This document shows, piece by piece, positions 54,051 to 64,000 of a stretch of DNA of 64,000 nucleotides; positions within the stretch are counted from its first letter, which is position 1, and each line of letters begins with the position of its first letter. Below the pieces are notes generated by a model. It ran no database searches. It had not been told where the DNA came from and worked only from the letters and a program-made list of their open reading frames with translations. The stretch lies in the NCBI RefSeq assembly GCF_019649055.1, contig NW_026570379.1, forward strand, positions 184,273 to 248,272. The letters run 5' to 3'. The position numbers were made by a program, and so were the translations under genes. This DNA is from Paramacrobiotus metropolitanus. Its lineage: Eukaryota; Tardigrada; Eutardigrada; Parachela; Macrobiotidae.

Positions 54051-57000
54051 ATGCAAATGCAAACTGTGATAAAAGCGCACTTGTCGTTGCGGATGTTCTT
54101 ATTTTTGTTGGTAATGATTAGCATGATCAGCTTCTGTACAATGGATCAGCATGTGCTGATTGATAAAGAACTGGAATACGATTCACTGCCGTGTTGGTGC
54201 GAACATTCGAAGCACAAACACACGCGTCAATCTGTTTACCAGGTATGTGACCTTTAATTAGTATTTTAAAAAACTGTAAGCAGTGCACCAGTTGAAATCA
54301 GTATAAAGTTTGACTACTTAGTATCGAAATCCTGCTGACAATCTCAAAGCTTGCAGACATATTACAGTCGGCATACTCGTACCTATAGCATCTTGATTAA
54401 GAAATTTTGGTTTGTCTTTTATTTAATAGCAATAATAATGCTAGAGAATGTTTTTACTTAATTGTAACCTTAACGCAAAACTAACGCATGACACGTAAGT
54501 ACCTATACCTTAATGTAAAGCACAACTGCTTCGATTTATTTAGCAGCACGTAATGAGCTGCAATTTTTACTTGTGACGGATCTTGGTATAGCCCTTTTAT
54601 TGTTTGGTCAAGCGTTGCGTTCACTAGAAAATCTATGTTTGAAATTATGTTTTATTGCTTAATTATGCACTGTCCCGAGAATTGATATATGCAGTGCTCC
54701 TTAATTTGCATTTACAGCTGGCAAAGATCAAAGAAAACGGGTCTTTAAAATTTATCAATTTGGACAAGTTCCGGAAAATGCTGAAGTCAAACGAATTCGT
54801 TGGACAACGTAAAGTAGCCATAATCAGTATCGTGGGGACGTACCGAAGCGGCAAATCGACACTTCTGAATATCTTGTCACGATATTTAGCATGCAGTAGC
54901 ACGGTGGGTTAAGAAACCAATCCTTTTACATTTCGCGGTGTTTTCTCATTACCTTCCGTGACCTTTAATTTCATTTTAATAAAATGCGTCCGTGATAAAT
55001 ACGGTTCCGCTAGAAATATGCGCGTGACGTGTACTCGTATATAACGCTGCGCTGTGACTAAATTCGATAGCGCATATTTACGTACTGTACGTAAAAATAC
55101 CGCTTATATACTGTATTTGCAAGGAATTATTCGAGTTTAAACGAACCAAGGAGGATGGGTGCATGACCTTATAAAAGAGCCGGCACACTGCAATATATAT
55201 ATGGGAACTAATTTTTGCCGTCTGAATAATTATACTGCATTGCGCTAGACCACCAGAGACTGGTTGTACGACGACGCTTCGGTGATACCGCGCTATTGCC
55301 GGAAACGACTTTTTGAGACATCGTCCGCTCAGTTTGTCTGCACTAAAGGCATGTGGATCACGGCACATCCCTACCTGATGCCTAATGGGTTGGCGGTGTT
55401 CCTCGTTGATATTCAAGGGCTTTTTGATAATCATCTCAACAGCAGCCAAACTGACTCGGAACTCTTCTACGCTTCTACTCTGCTTTCTTCCACAACGGTA
55501 AGCTTTATTAAAATTTAGGTTTACCGTACTGATAAATACTGCAAGCACTGCTCGTGAGACGTATTGTATAAAAATTACCAGCATAATCGAGCGATCTCTA
55601 GGGTAGTTCTTCAAAACTAACAATGCCTTGTTCTAACAGAATCCACCAGTCCCTTGCACACATCGCTATCAGCAGTGATAAAAGAGATTTAGAATACTGA
55701 AATGATTTTAATAACTGGGAGCTGTGAATAATCCCTCAAATAATGATGGAAATATTTTTTCACGGCAACTATTGCTGTTTAGTACTTGTTCCGTTTAACA
55801 GAGCCCATGTTGTCAATACTAGCGAATTTTTTTAACTGTACCAATACTGAAAAGTAAAAATAAGAAGAAAATGAATACAGGAAACTATTAACCAGAATGC
55901 TACATTAGGTTACTGAATGTTTGCACAGATCATAAACACCAAACAAACTCTGGACCGGGCACTGACGAATCTTCTTGGAGCTCCAACCGTGAGGCTTCGA
56001 AATACGATCGATAACAGTGGGAATTCGATAAGTAAGCCATAATGCCATAAACACAAAAAATGTTTTTGTAGTAATGTTTTGTAGGTTTGTTATAATTAAG
56101 TCTAACTATCTAATTCTATGCAAATGGTTGCTGTAACTCGGTTAATGTTGCCGCAAAACAAGTGCTACGGGTAGTTGCGCAGATAACCTTTCTGCATCGT
56201 CTTGCAAAATTTCAGTGTTGGTGGCGCATGGTGTTCTTGTTGCAGCATCCGATCAACCAGTGATCACTCTGTTAGAATCCCGAAACAAACGACTGCTGCA
56301 AGATATTTTATTTGTGATTCGTGATTATCACCTTGCTGAAAAAAATCCGGATGTGTACATGCAGGGAAGCGGAATATTACATTTCGGATATTGTCAGTTT
56401 AAGCGTATTAAGGCTTTATTAGCAGCAATGTACAATAATCCGACTGTATCACCGCTATATGAGTCATATCTATATACGAGTATATCACCATTATTATGAC
56501 TATAGCTATAACTTCTGCTACAATGTCATATTGTGAATTTTGCATCGTGCAGGTATTTTGATTCGGATCGGAATGGATCACTGCAAGAAATGCAGCTAGG
56601 ATTTCACGGCATAAGCTGTTCATTTCTGCCTACGATTTCGCTTGATCCCACAAATTTGCAGTTTACGAAAAATGGTGAACATAAATACTACGACTAATTG
56701 ATAGATTTGGGAAACGTATTTTGTGAACAAGGAAGCTTTTTGCAGATATCAATCCAGTGTTTGGAGAGGCCTGTTCTCAGTTGTTTAGCTCACACTTTAG
56801 TCCGCTCACAATTTTTCCAAAAACTATCTTTGGAAAGCAGCTGACCGGTCACGATCTGGCTGAGCGATTAAAGGTTTTCAAACAACCTATGTATTAATTT
56901 TCCTATGATAAAAATATCGCCACACAGTTATTCAAATTGCAAATTAAATGTGTAAAAGTTAGTGTTTTTCGTAATCTTGATAATTTGCATTATACAAATT

Positions 57001-58268
57001 ATAGGAAAAACGCTTGCAGGTGTATGAAGAAATTTTTGGGAACACGCGTATTCCCACGGTCCAGGATGCCTTGGAGGTAACTTTATGAAGTAGCCAAATA
57101 AATATCTCTGACTTTACTTATACACAGACAATGAGTGGAGCTTTAGTTTAAATATGGAGCAAGTTTATTTCATTGGTTGCGTTGAAATTATTACATTATT
57201 ACAGAAAGAGCTGGAATTTATCGGCCAGGAATTCACAGCGACGTTAATAAATCATTACAAGAAAGCAACTTTGCAGGTACTTGTGTTCATCGTCAGCTAG
57301 TAGGCACAACCAATTGCCTCATGTGCTCTGTACTTCAGTCTATCATATCTTGTAAAATTCAATTAAGAAGTAAGAAGTGATTTAAAAACCAATTATACAA
57401 AAACAGTTAAAATGATTACCGTTATCCATGATTAACAAGTACAATGCAAGTTTTAATCGTAAGCTGTTCGTATAATTAGCCAATATCGTCATTTCTCCAT
57501 AGCGATTACATAATCATAAAAATGTTCCGGAAGAAGAAATTCGCGAATTACATTTCTCCCTACGGCAGCGTCTTGTTTCCGATCTCCGTCATCATGAAGT
57601 GCTAATCCGAAAGCCAAAACTTTTGAACGAAGCCACGAAGATTTTGTACTATGAAAGCAGTGAGTACCTAGATCGCACCCTTCAGGCTCGCAGATTTTAC
57701 CATGCTCTGGAACAAATTAAAAACAACGAACAAAAAATGCAGGTAGGAAAACGTACGATGTTTACTGTACATACTGAGGAAATTTGATGACATAAAGTGC
57801 AGAGCTTGATGGCTTCCCAGATGAACAAATATGCTCAAAAAGGAATAGTAAGCAATTAGCTTTATGTAGTGTACAGATACACTAATGAAAGTCTAAACTA
57901 TTTATCAAATTAGCATATCTATATATATGATACTGTATGGAGTGTACATACAAAGCTATGAACGAAATTCAGTGCAACTTATGATCTGGTAATTGTTGTT
58001 ATTAATATTATATTCTATTCTGATTAATTCGTATAAAAGAGTGCAACATGCAATCGTGTAGTCTTACCGGTGCCGGTTACTGACACAGCTGACCATTTAG
58101 GTTGCGATGGCCAAGGATGATTCAGGGTCATTTCTCGACACTGTTTTGCAACCAATTATTCCCTTTATTTCCCTGGGAGCAGCATTTTTGCTGCTTTATA
58201 TTCTCTACTGGATCATCTCCTGCTTGCATAAAATACGTTCCCGAAAACAGACTGCAGCGAGTCTTTGA
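54051..58268 (+). CDS. Atlastin/GBP-like membrane GTPase, 12 exons, complete
   Basis: Twelve exons join in phase (54051-54242, 54718-54903, 55249-55497, 55929-56031, 56213-56396, 56553-56674, 56746-56873, 57020-57076, 57205-57276, 57503-57742, 57803-57847, 58101-58268), about 581 aa. An N-terminal hydrophobic segment (LRMFLFLLVMISMISFCT) looks like a signal peptide or anchor. The GTPase follows: P-loop IVGTYRSGKSTLL, switch TKGMWITAHP, DxxG as VDIQGLFDN and the G4 RD in LFVIRDYHL. Then come LQEMQLGFHGISCSFLPTIS and a helical bundle (exons 7-10). The C-terminus is one membrane helix (LGAAFLLLYILYWIISC) plus a basic tail. GB1/RHD3 GTPases drive ER fusion or immune coats. Atlastins have a two-helix hairpin here, so this is a divergent member. 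Exon 5 may start at 56246 instead, still in frame. Confidence 0.85.
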
Positions 58269-58298
58269 TAACCGCTATAACTGTCAATTAACATATTA

Positions 58299-58312
58299 TT
58301 AAATAAAACTTA
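58299..58312 (+). terminator. Polyadenylation signal of the GTPase gene
   Basis: ATTAAATAAAAC about 35 bp after the stop codon. Confidence 0.5.
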
Positions 58313-58419
58313 GAATTTTGTGAAACATACGGAAATAAAATTTGTCATTACGGAACACCGTTAACACAACTTGTCTATACGTGTGATTCACAACATTTAC
58401 GTGCTTTATATGTCGGAGG

Positions 58420-58520
58420 CCAAAATACTGGAGGAAAGAAATAATTTATATGCATAAATAATTTAATTTCCAAAATACTGGAGGAAAGAAAATAATTTAT
58501 ATGCATAAATAATTTAATTT
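58420..58520. repeat. Two-copy tandem repeat, 50-bp unit
   Basis: CCAAAATACTGGAGGAAAGA plus an AT-rich ATAATTTATATGCATAAAT segment, copied almost exactly at 58420 and 58470. Intergenic. Confidence 0.85.
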
Positions 58521-58959
58521 TTTACTAAAAAACATTATGACGTATCTGTACAGTACCTAAGCAGAAAATTAATTATTAAGCGAAGTACAAGAGTACAATT
58601 ACAACTTTTCAAAGCACTTTACATGGCAAAAGTGTGTCGTAAAACTAGCTGCAGAAGTAGTATAGAGTTATCTGTAAAGTACTGTAACGGTCTCCCCCAA
58701 GAATACCTACGTACTTCTATAAAATTTTCGAACTAAAACTGTACAGTAATTTTGTTGCTATCAAAGAGGCATTTACATTATCGAAGCAGAAGTACAGACA
58801 TCTAAAAACTCATAGTTTTCGTTAGATAGCTTATTTCACTTCTTTCTGGATAATTAGTGGTGTTATCACAATATTTTTCCATCCACTGTGTTATTCCTTG
58901 TACGTAACATCTTAACATCAAAGGGCTCGACCTCATTCCTCATGTGACCTTGTCAAGCC

Positions 58960-59875
58960 ATGCCCAAAACCTGCTCAGACTGTGACACATTACAGCATCA
59001 GTTAGCGCATGTTCTAGAGCAATTAAACAGCGTACAAGCACAGTGTAAACGGTTCAAGGGAGAAAGGGACGCGTATCACGATTCCTGTGTTGCTTCACGG
59101 ATGGACGTCTTGAAAGGTTAGGGTACGCATCAGTGGTAGATCAGTTATAAACTTATAGGTGCTTGTACTCGGAATGTCCAATTGTTTCAGTTACAATTAC
59201 AATTTTTCAAAACCACATTAATTTCGTTTATGTAATTTATAACAATTATTGTCCCAGTAGACTGGAATCTATCGAAGCCTATTCATTACTGTTCAGCTTT
59301 AAACGGATGAGCATAGGAAATAACACCACTGGTTTCAGGTGACGATTGAAATAAGAAAAATTATAAAAGCATTTATGCGCGATTTAATTGCTCATTTCTT
59401 TAGTCATTGTCAGAAACAGCAGTCTGTACTGCCATTAATTATTTTATTAGGCAACAAATTATTCTTCGATCAAAAAACAGCAGATCACAGAGCTGAAGGA
59501 CAAGGTGGCATTGTATCAGGAAACCAATCAAATGCTGTTCGAGAAGTGTGCACATGCCAACGATCTTGAAGACGAAATCCGGCAGTTCTGCGTCCGCAGA
59601 GCAGTCCCGAATGTATGTCCACAAGACAAAGCTCCGCTCAACAGATGGAACCAAATTTATTAGGAAAGTATCCCAGTCGCGAAATTGTTATGAAGTGTCT
59701 AACTGAATACAACGAAACTTTGGCCAAGGCGCGATTCAAGTATTACGTAACGGCTCAGGGGGTGGGGGGTGGGTCCGGCTGGCGTTACCCGCCCATAAGT
59801 AATACATGGATAAAGGTCACAAAAGGGTGGGGGGGTGGTCGAAAAAGTGGAAAATTTCCGTTACGTAATACTTGA
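58960..59875 (+). CDS. Coiled-coil protein gene with a transposon-derived 3' end
   Basis: First exon 58960-59116 (MPKTCSDCDTLQHQLAHVLE, then QCKRFKGERDAYHDSCVASR), donor GTTAGG. A second coding segment (about 59484-59596) after an AACAG acceptor has QQITELKDKVALYQETNQML and FEKCAHANDLEDEIRQFCVR, also coiled coil. A third (about 59645-59875) has YPSREIVMKCLTEYNETLAK and then runs into a MITE that supplies the last residues and stop. The phase between the first two segments does not match, so a small exon or one base is missed. No enzyme motif is seen. A scaffold or adaptor role is the usual one for such proteins, but I do not recognise it. Confidence 0.45.
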
Positions 59876-59883
59876 ATCGCGCC
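59728..59883. mobile_element. Short MITE with perfect 26-bp inverted repeats
   Basis: Arms 59728-59753 and 59858-59883 are exact complements (GGCGCGATTCAAGTATTACG with TAACGG). The interior is strongly G-rich on the plus strand (GGGGTGGGGGGTGGGTCC; GGGTGGGGGGGTGG). TTACGTAA-containing short elements with G-runs are common in invertebrate genomes. It lies inside the last exon of the coiled-coil gene. Sequence just outside (GCCCAATGCTATAAGACG, reading QCYKTLERGQEHKSL) looks like the original coding continuation. Confidence 0.75.
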
Positions 59884-60297
59884 CAATGCTATAAGACGTT
59901 AGAACGAGGCCAGGAGCATAAAAGTTTACCCCCGAAAATTTAAGTTGCCCATTGGTTACTGCGTTGCAGAATCATTGGCCATTAAATCTTCCCCGTTAAA
60001 AACGCCGATTCTTTACTCATTCGAAACCATCAATCCAAGCATTCAGTTCCAGTCATTCAGGCAAAAAAACATGCATCGAAATACATATAAAACACAAAAC
60101 ATACATAAAATTCGTCCCAACGACAATTTCCCGCAATATATGTGCAACACACGGATGCATAGTAAAAATATTTGGGAGAAAAAACCAAAACCGAGCAAGT
60201 CCGTATTTATGAGACAATGTCACAGAATTTAAAAACGAATGTCTGCCAATCGATTCGCTGCCCTTCAAAGGAGGTTACGGCCTGGCCTTATCCGTAC

Positions 60298-62551
60298 TCA
60301 TTTGCGAACATTTTTCATCATACCGCACATCGATTTCATTCTTTTATTATGTTCTTCCTTTTCCGCAGCATCCTGTATATCAGCGATCGTCTTGAGATAC
60401 TCCTTTGTTTTTTCGTATCCGTTCGGCTCCAGATCGACAATTCGCTGGAAATCGCGTTTAGCCTCTTCGTAGTCTCTCAAGCCGAAGTTGGCCTAAAGAG
60501 CAACCCCAGTATGTGAATTAACTACGTTGCAGTAATTCACAAACCAAGATAACAGATCTGCACTTACAGTTCCCTTTCGATAAAGCCCTTTGATGTTGTT
60601 GGGATCCAGCGTCAAAGCTTCTTCCGTGGCTCGTTTCGCAGCGTACAGATCGCCCAATTTCAAATGAACGGCAGCCAAATTGTTATGCGATACAGCCAAC
60701 ATTTTCTTGCGTTTCTCCTCGTTTTCATCTTTAAATTCCGCGTCAGCGGCCAGCATCTTTTTCATTCGTTCATAATGTTTAATCGCTGCCGCGTGTCTTC
60801 CTTTCTATAGCATAAAAATCCAGTACTAAATGAGCTTCAACGTTAAACGCAAATTATTTTACTAACCGTGAACGCCTGAGATCCTCTTTCGTTATACATC
60901 TCCGCTGTTTCGAACTTCTCATCCGGATTCATGCACCTAGTGTCTTGGTCCTGTACATTCACAACCTCATTAGGTTTTTAATTGCACAACAGCTTGATTC
61001 TTCAGCGTTTTATTAGTCGGTAACCTCAACGTAGGACCAAAATTATTTCCGAAGATATACTGGAAGCGACATTTACCTTCTCGAAATCCAGAAGCGTGAT
61101 TTCGTAGCGTACTTCCGCATTACCGGGGATCTTCCATTGCCTGTTTCCTTCTCGTCCAAAAGCGACATCCGAATGAAAAGTAAATAACGAACATTCATGC
61201 TTTTTCATTTTCTTCACGGCCAAATCAATGCCAGGAATAAGATGCAGGTCGTCGTCTACTTCGTCAACATAAAATTCCACTTCTCGTTCGTCAAACTTGC
61301 GCCCCTCATACAACCCGCACAGGCGGACTGGAATTAACAAAGTAATTATGACTATGATATTGCACAGCGCATACGAATCCCACGATGTTAAAGGTTATCA
61401 GTGAAAAGTCATATTGCATTTTTCTTTGAAGCAAAGCTATGCAGCCAAAAACTGCTTTCCGGCTAATCCTGTCCAAACACGATGTCATGCAAATTCCGGT
61501 AATATACATACTTTCAACAAAGGAATGGTCACTGGGCGTGGAAGCACCCTTTCGTATAATCCGTTTCACAAGTTTTTCTGTGCCAATTTCTTCATCCTGA
61601 AATAAACCAAACGATAGCGTATTTACTAGTGCTTTGCGTTTTAATGAGCCAATTATTTAATTTCGTTTCTATGCGCCTCGAAAAATTTATGACATTCTGT
61701 AGCGATAATTTGAGGTGACCAAAAAGTCACAAGAACTAATGCAGCAGATTACCTTCAGTAATCTGTTGCATTAGTTCTGGTACAACACAAGAACTTAACC
61801 CTTACGACAAGAACTTACCTTACTTAACCCTTAAATCTACCCTTCACGCTACTCTTCGGTCATGCAGTGCCCGCAAAAGCGAGTGCACTTTTCTAGTTAA
61901 TACTCAACCCAAAGAATTTTACACAAATCACAAGAGTTACGAATTACATACAAAAGCGCTATGCAAACGCAAACATAAAATACTTTTCAGTTTTGACCGC
62001 TTCGGAAAAATCGGTTCCGAAAATCTCAAAATCTACAAAAGCTAAAATTAATACACAGACAAACTTACATCCCAATTCAGTAGTTCCACTTGAAAAATCA
62101 GTGTTGAGTTTGAGTATGGGATTTTTGATGGACTACCAATCTTTCCGTATGCATAGGCTGATTTGCAGACCATCTCACAGATCTCATCCTTTTTCATGGT
62201 CGAAACAGCCCAATCCCAAGCTTGAATCACCTCTCCTGAAATTTATCCTCACAATAAAATGACGACGGAAAGAGAAACTGCATCTTACGCTTTCCCAGAA
62301 CGAATTTGAACGCTCATTTCGCTTGCGGCTGGAATCGAAAACACTGCCATCCACCAGGCGTCCGATGTAATGGACGTGCACAATGGATCCATCGAATGGT
62401 GTATCCGTCCGGTGCCTTCTTTGATGATCTTCTTCAGAACGCCACGATCCTGTTTGTCGCTACAGTCAAGGAGCCGGATCCTCAATGTCGAAGTCCACCG
62501 GCATCTTCTCCATCGGCTTATCGAAATCTAGGTCAAATTCAGATGACTTCG
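60298..62551 (-). CDS. FKBP51/52-like co-chaperone (two FKBP domains, TPR), frame-broken
   Basis: Minus-strand exons: 62289-62551, 62069-62235, 61512-61596, 61077-61327, 60867-60950, 60568-60804, 60298-60492. They encode an acidic N-terminus (MPVDFDIED), a first FKBP prolyl-isomerase domain ([50 protein letters not shown]), a degenerate second FKBP domain ([20 protein letters not shown]) and TPR repeats ([49 protein letters not shown]). The order matches FKBP4/FKBP5, Hsp90 co-chaperones in steroid-receptor-type complexes. Exon 62289-62551 carries about three one-base shifts (near 62480, 62395 and 62310) although the protein is well conserved around them. Splice sites elsewhere are clean. The true start may lie further upstream. 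Confidence 0.8.
61732..61778. repeat. Hairpin with 20-bp arms and 7-nt loop, in an FKBP intron
   Basis: AGAACTAATGCAGCAGATTA (61732-61751), loop CCTTCAG, then its reverse complement with one mismatch. The geometry is the same as at 10154-10198. Short AAGAACTTA repeats follow. Confidence 0.85.
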
Positions 62552-62731
62552 CTGAAAACCACAAGAGAAGCGTCAAGTTATAACGTACAATGGTGCTGCA
62601 GCAGAGAAATCTTACCAACACAGTAAGCTAAGAGCAGATAACGTTTCAAGATCAATACGAAAGCAAATGAATATAATAAACGATATACCTGATCGGACGC
62701 ACAAGCCTATATCCGTAAAATCCGCGTCCAC

Positions 62732-62831
62732 TGAAATTTTAATACAAATTATATTCATTCGCCATTTCTGCAGCAAGAATTGAAATTTTAATACTTAAAT
62801 TATATTCATTCGCCATTTCTGCAGCAAGAAT
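62732..62831. repeat. Two-copy tandem repeat, 50-bp unit
   Basis: GAAATTTTAATAC then AAATTATATTCATTCGCCAT and TTCTGCAGCAAGAATT, copied at 62732 and 62782 with two or three differences. It lies upstream of the FKBP coding exons (probable 5' intron or intergenic). Confidence 0.85.
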
Positions 62832-63271
62832 TCGGACTCGTTGAAACACAGAGGAAATACTCATGAAGAATTAATTCATTTCCATAATGACCTTTATAGT
62901 CATAATCAAACTTCGATACCACCGATCATCCTTTCCATTCTGACTAACCTGCGTCATATATTTATTGGGAAAATCAAAAAATATTCCAACTGGAGATTTA
63001 TTAGAGATCATGGGTAAATGTCTGATGACCGCTGAGCATGAACTTTTCCAGTGCAATGGTTAGACTGAAAGCGCTAAGCTCTGATATAGGTTCTTATATA
63101 TTGGTTTTCAATTTTATTATCAGCCTGACGTTTCTTTTTGAATTATCATATGGGATCTTAACGAATTATGCAACGTGGTAGTCGTCGAAAACGAAGAAAT
63201 GGAATCGTAGTGCATTATTCAGTATTACGAAGTTAAGAACTCAGTTGTAATGTCTACAGAATTTAACTTAC

Positions 63272-63433
63272 GTTAGCAGCTCTCGGGATCACGCTGTTGG
63301 TTGCGACAACGAATGCTCGATTAAATCGGGCCGTACGCACTTTCGCGCTTCCGTCCACAAATTTGTTGATGTGTGGTAGCAACAACTTGGCCGTCTTTGA
63401 CACTTTCGGCAAAATATTCCAGTAGCCGACCAT
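63272..63433 (-). CDS. First exon of a small unrecognised protein
   Basis: ATG at 63431-63433 opens 54 codons, MVGYWNILPKVSKTAKLLLP, then HINKFVDGSAKVRTARFNRA and FVVATNSVIPRAAN, ending at a strong donor (AAC|GTAAGT). The basic, amphipathic start could be a mitochondrial presequence. A possible last exon lies at about 63001-63070 (TIALEKFMLSGHQTFTHDL then TAA), but the phase of the join is not established. I do not recognise the product. Confidence 0.4.
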
Positions 63434-63893
63434 TCGTTAACAAAGGATCGTCGCACGTTATAAGCTGGGAATTTTTCCAACGCTGTTGAAATACCTAGTT
63501 AAACAGTTTAAATTTAGTTGAGTGTTGTTTATTCGTAGCCAATTCAGATAACAATGAGCTTGCGCAGGTAAAAAAGTAAAACTGCTTAAAATGATTCAGA
63601 AAAACAGTAAACACAGGCAGTAAAAATTTTAAACAATAATTTAAACAGTAAAACAGACTGGCATTGCTGGTCCTCATTGGTGGCGGTTTAAATTTAGCGA
63701 AGGTCATGGTTAAGCGTGCTAAAATTCAACTGGAATCTGTGTTTTAGGTGATTTAGAGAAAAACAATATCCATAGTTCACCTGATCGATGGTTGTAGTTT
63801 CGGAGATAACACATAAACACAACTGTCCTTCCTGTTAGCCACATGAACAATTTTTTTACTTTGAAACCTAAAACGCTGCTTTACTGTACTCAC

Positions 63894-64000
63894 ATTTCAC
63901 CTCCAAAGCCAATACATCGTTGCGATTCTCCTGCATCCCTTCCATTCCGAAGATAATGACCTGATGATAAAACCTTTCCAACCACTCTGGTATGTAATAC
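63894..64000 (-). CDS. Partial exon at the window edge
   Basis: Two minus-strand frames are open up to a donor (AAAT|GTGAGT). One reads YYIPEWLERFYHQVIIFGME then GMQENRNDVLALEVK, which looks protein-like. The gene continues beyond 64000 and was not identified. Confidence 0.3.

Noticed and set aside
53827-54080. Frames on both strands just before the GTPase gene
   Set aside because: They overlap the probable 5' UTR of the GTPase gene and lack features of their own.

Overview
The window is animal nuclear DNA. It has spliced genes with GT-AG introns, GC-rich exons in AT-richer surroundings, metazoan families (class A GPCR, rhomboid, atlastin/GBP-type GTPase, FKBP with TPR repeats) and many transposons. 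My best guess is a tardigrade. The main reason is a broken F-box/LRR-like locus at 31.6-34.8 kb, whose style matches a large family I recall from Hypsibius-type tardigrades; this is from memory and unverified. No tRNA, rRNA or CRISPR feature was seen.

Layout. 0-1.5 kb: arms of a foldback repeat around an 8-bp minisatellite. 1.6-2.3 kb: last exon of a peptide-type GPCR. 3.0-4.0 kb: a three-exon secreted protein. 6.9-7.5 kb: an element with perfect 59-bp inverted repeats, just downstream of a 252-aa orphan gene (7.55-8.31 kb, minus). 11.2-21.9 kb: a nearly whole, young Ty3/gypsy-type LTR retrotransposon on the minus strand with unusual parts. 23.2-25.0 kb: a secreted Cys-rich gene with a foldback element in an intron. 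25-34.8 kb: repeat-rich ground with foldbacks, LTR-like repeats, a LINE 3' remnant, an LRR pseudogene and the broken F-box-type locus. 36.9 kb: an orphan signal-peptide exon. 37.6-48.4 kb: a Polinton/Maverick fossil with ~0.93-kb terminal inverted repeats. 48.5-50.2 kb: 5' part of a rhomboid gene cut off by the Polinton edge. 54.1-58.3 kb: a complete 12-exon atlastin/GBP-like GTPase. 59-60 kb: a coiled-coil gene whose last exon carries a MITE. 60.3-62.6 kb: a minus-strand FKBP51/52-like gene. The right edge holds two more minus-strand exons.

The most interesting content is in the two large elements. The Polinton has the usual morphogenesis parts (major and minor capsid, adenain-like protease, packaging ATPase, chromodomain integrase). 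It also carries a TATA-binding-protein-like gene and, divergently, a PC4-like coactivator gene. A palindrome-rich stretch near their shared promoter repeats a 13-bp word from the terminal inverted repeats. I see no protein-primed DNA polymerase. The LTR element has a second integrase-type HHCC domain between protease and reverse transcriptase, an extra coiled-coil ORF upstream of gag, an RGG-rich ORF after integrase, and two internal copies of its polypurine tract.

How the genes work together: there are no operons, and the host genes look functionally unrelated. The main interactions are positional: the Polinton edge truncates rhomboid, a foldback sits in an intron, and a MITE sits in a coding exon. 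Several conserved host genes carry one-base frame breaks, so some apparent pseudogenes may reflect assembly error.
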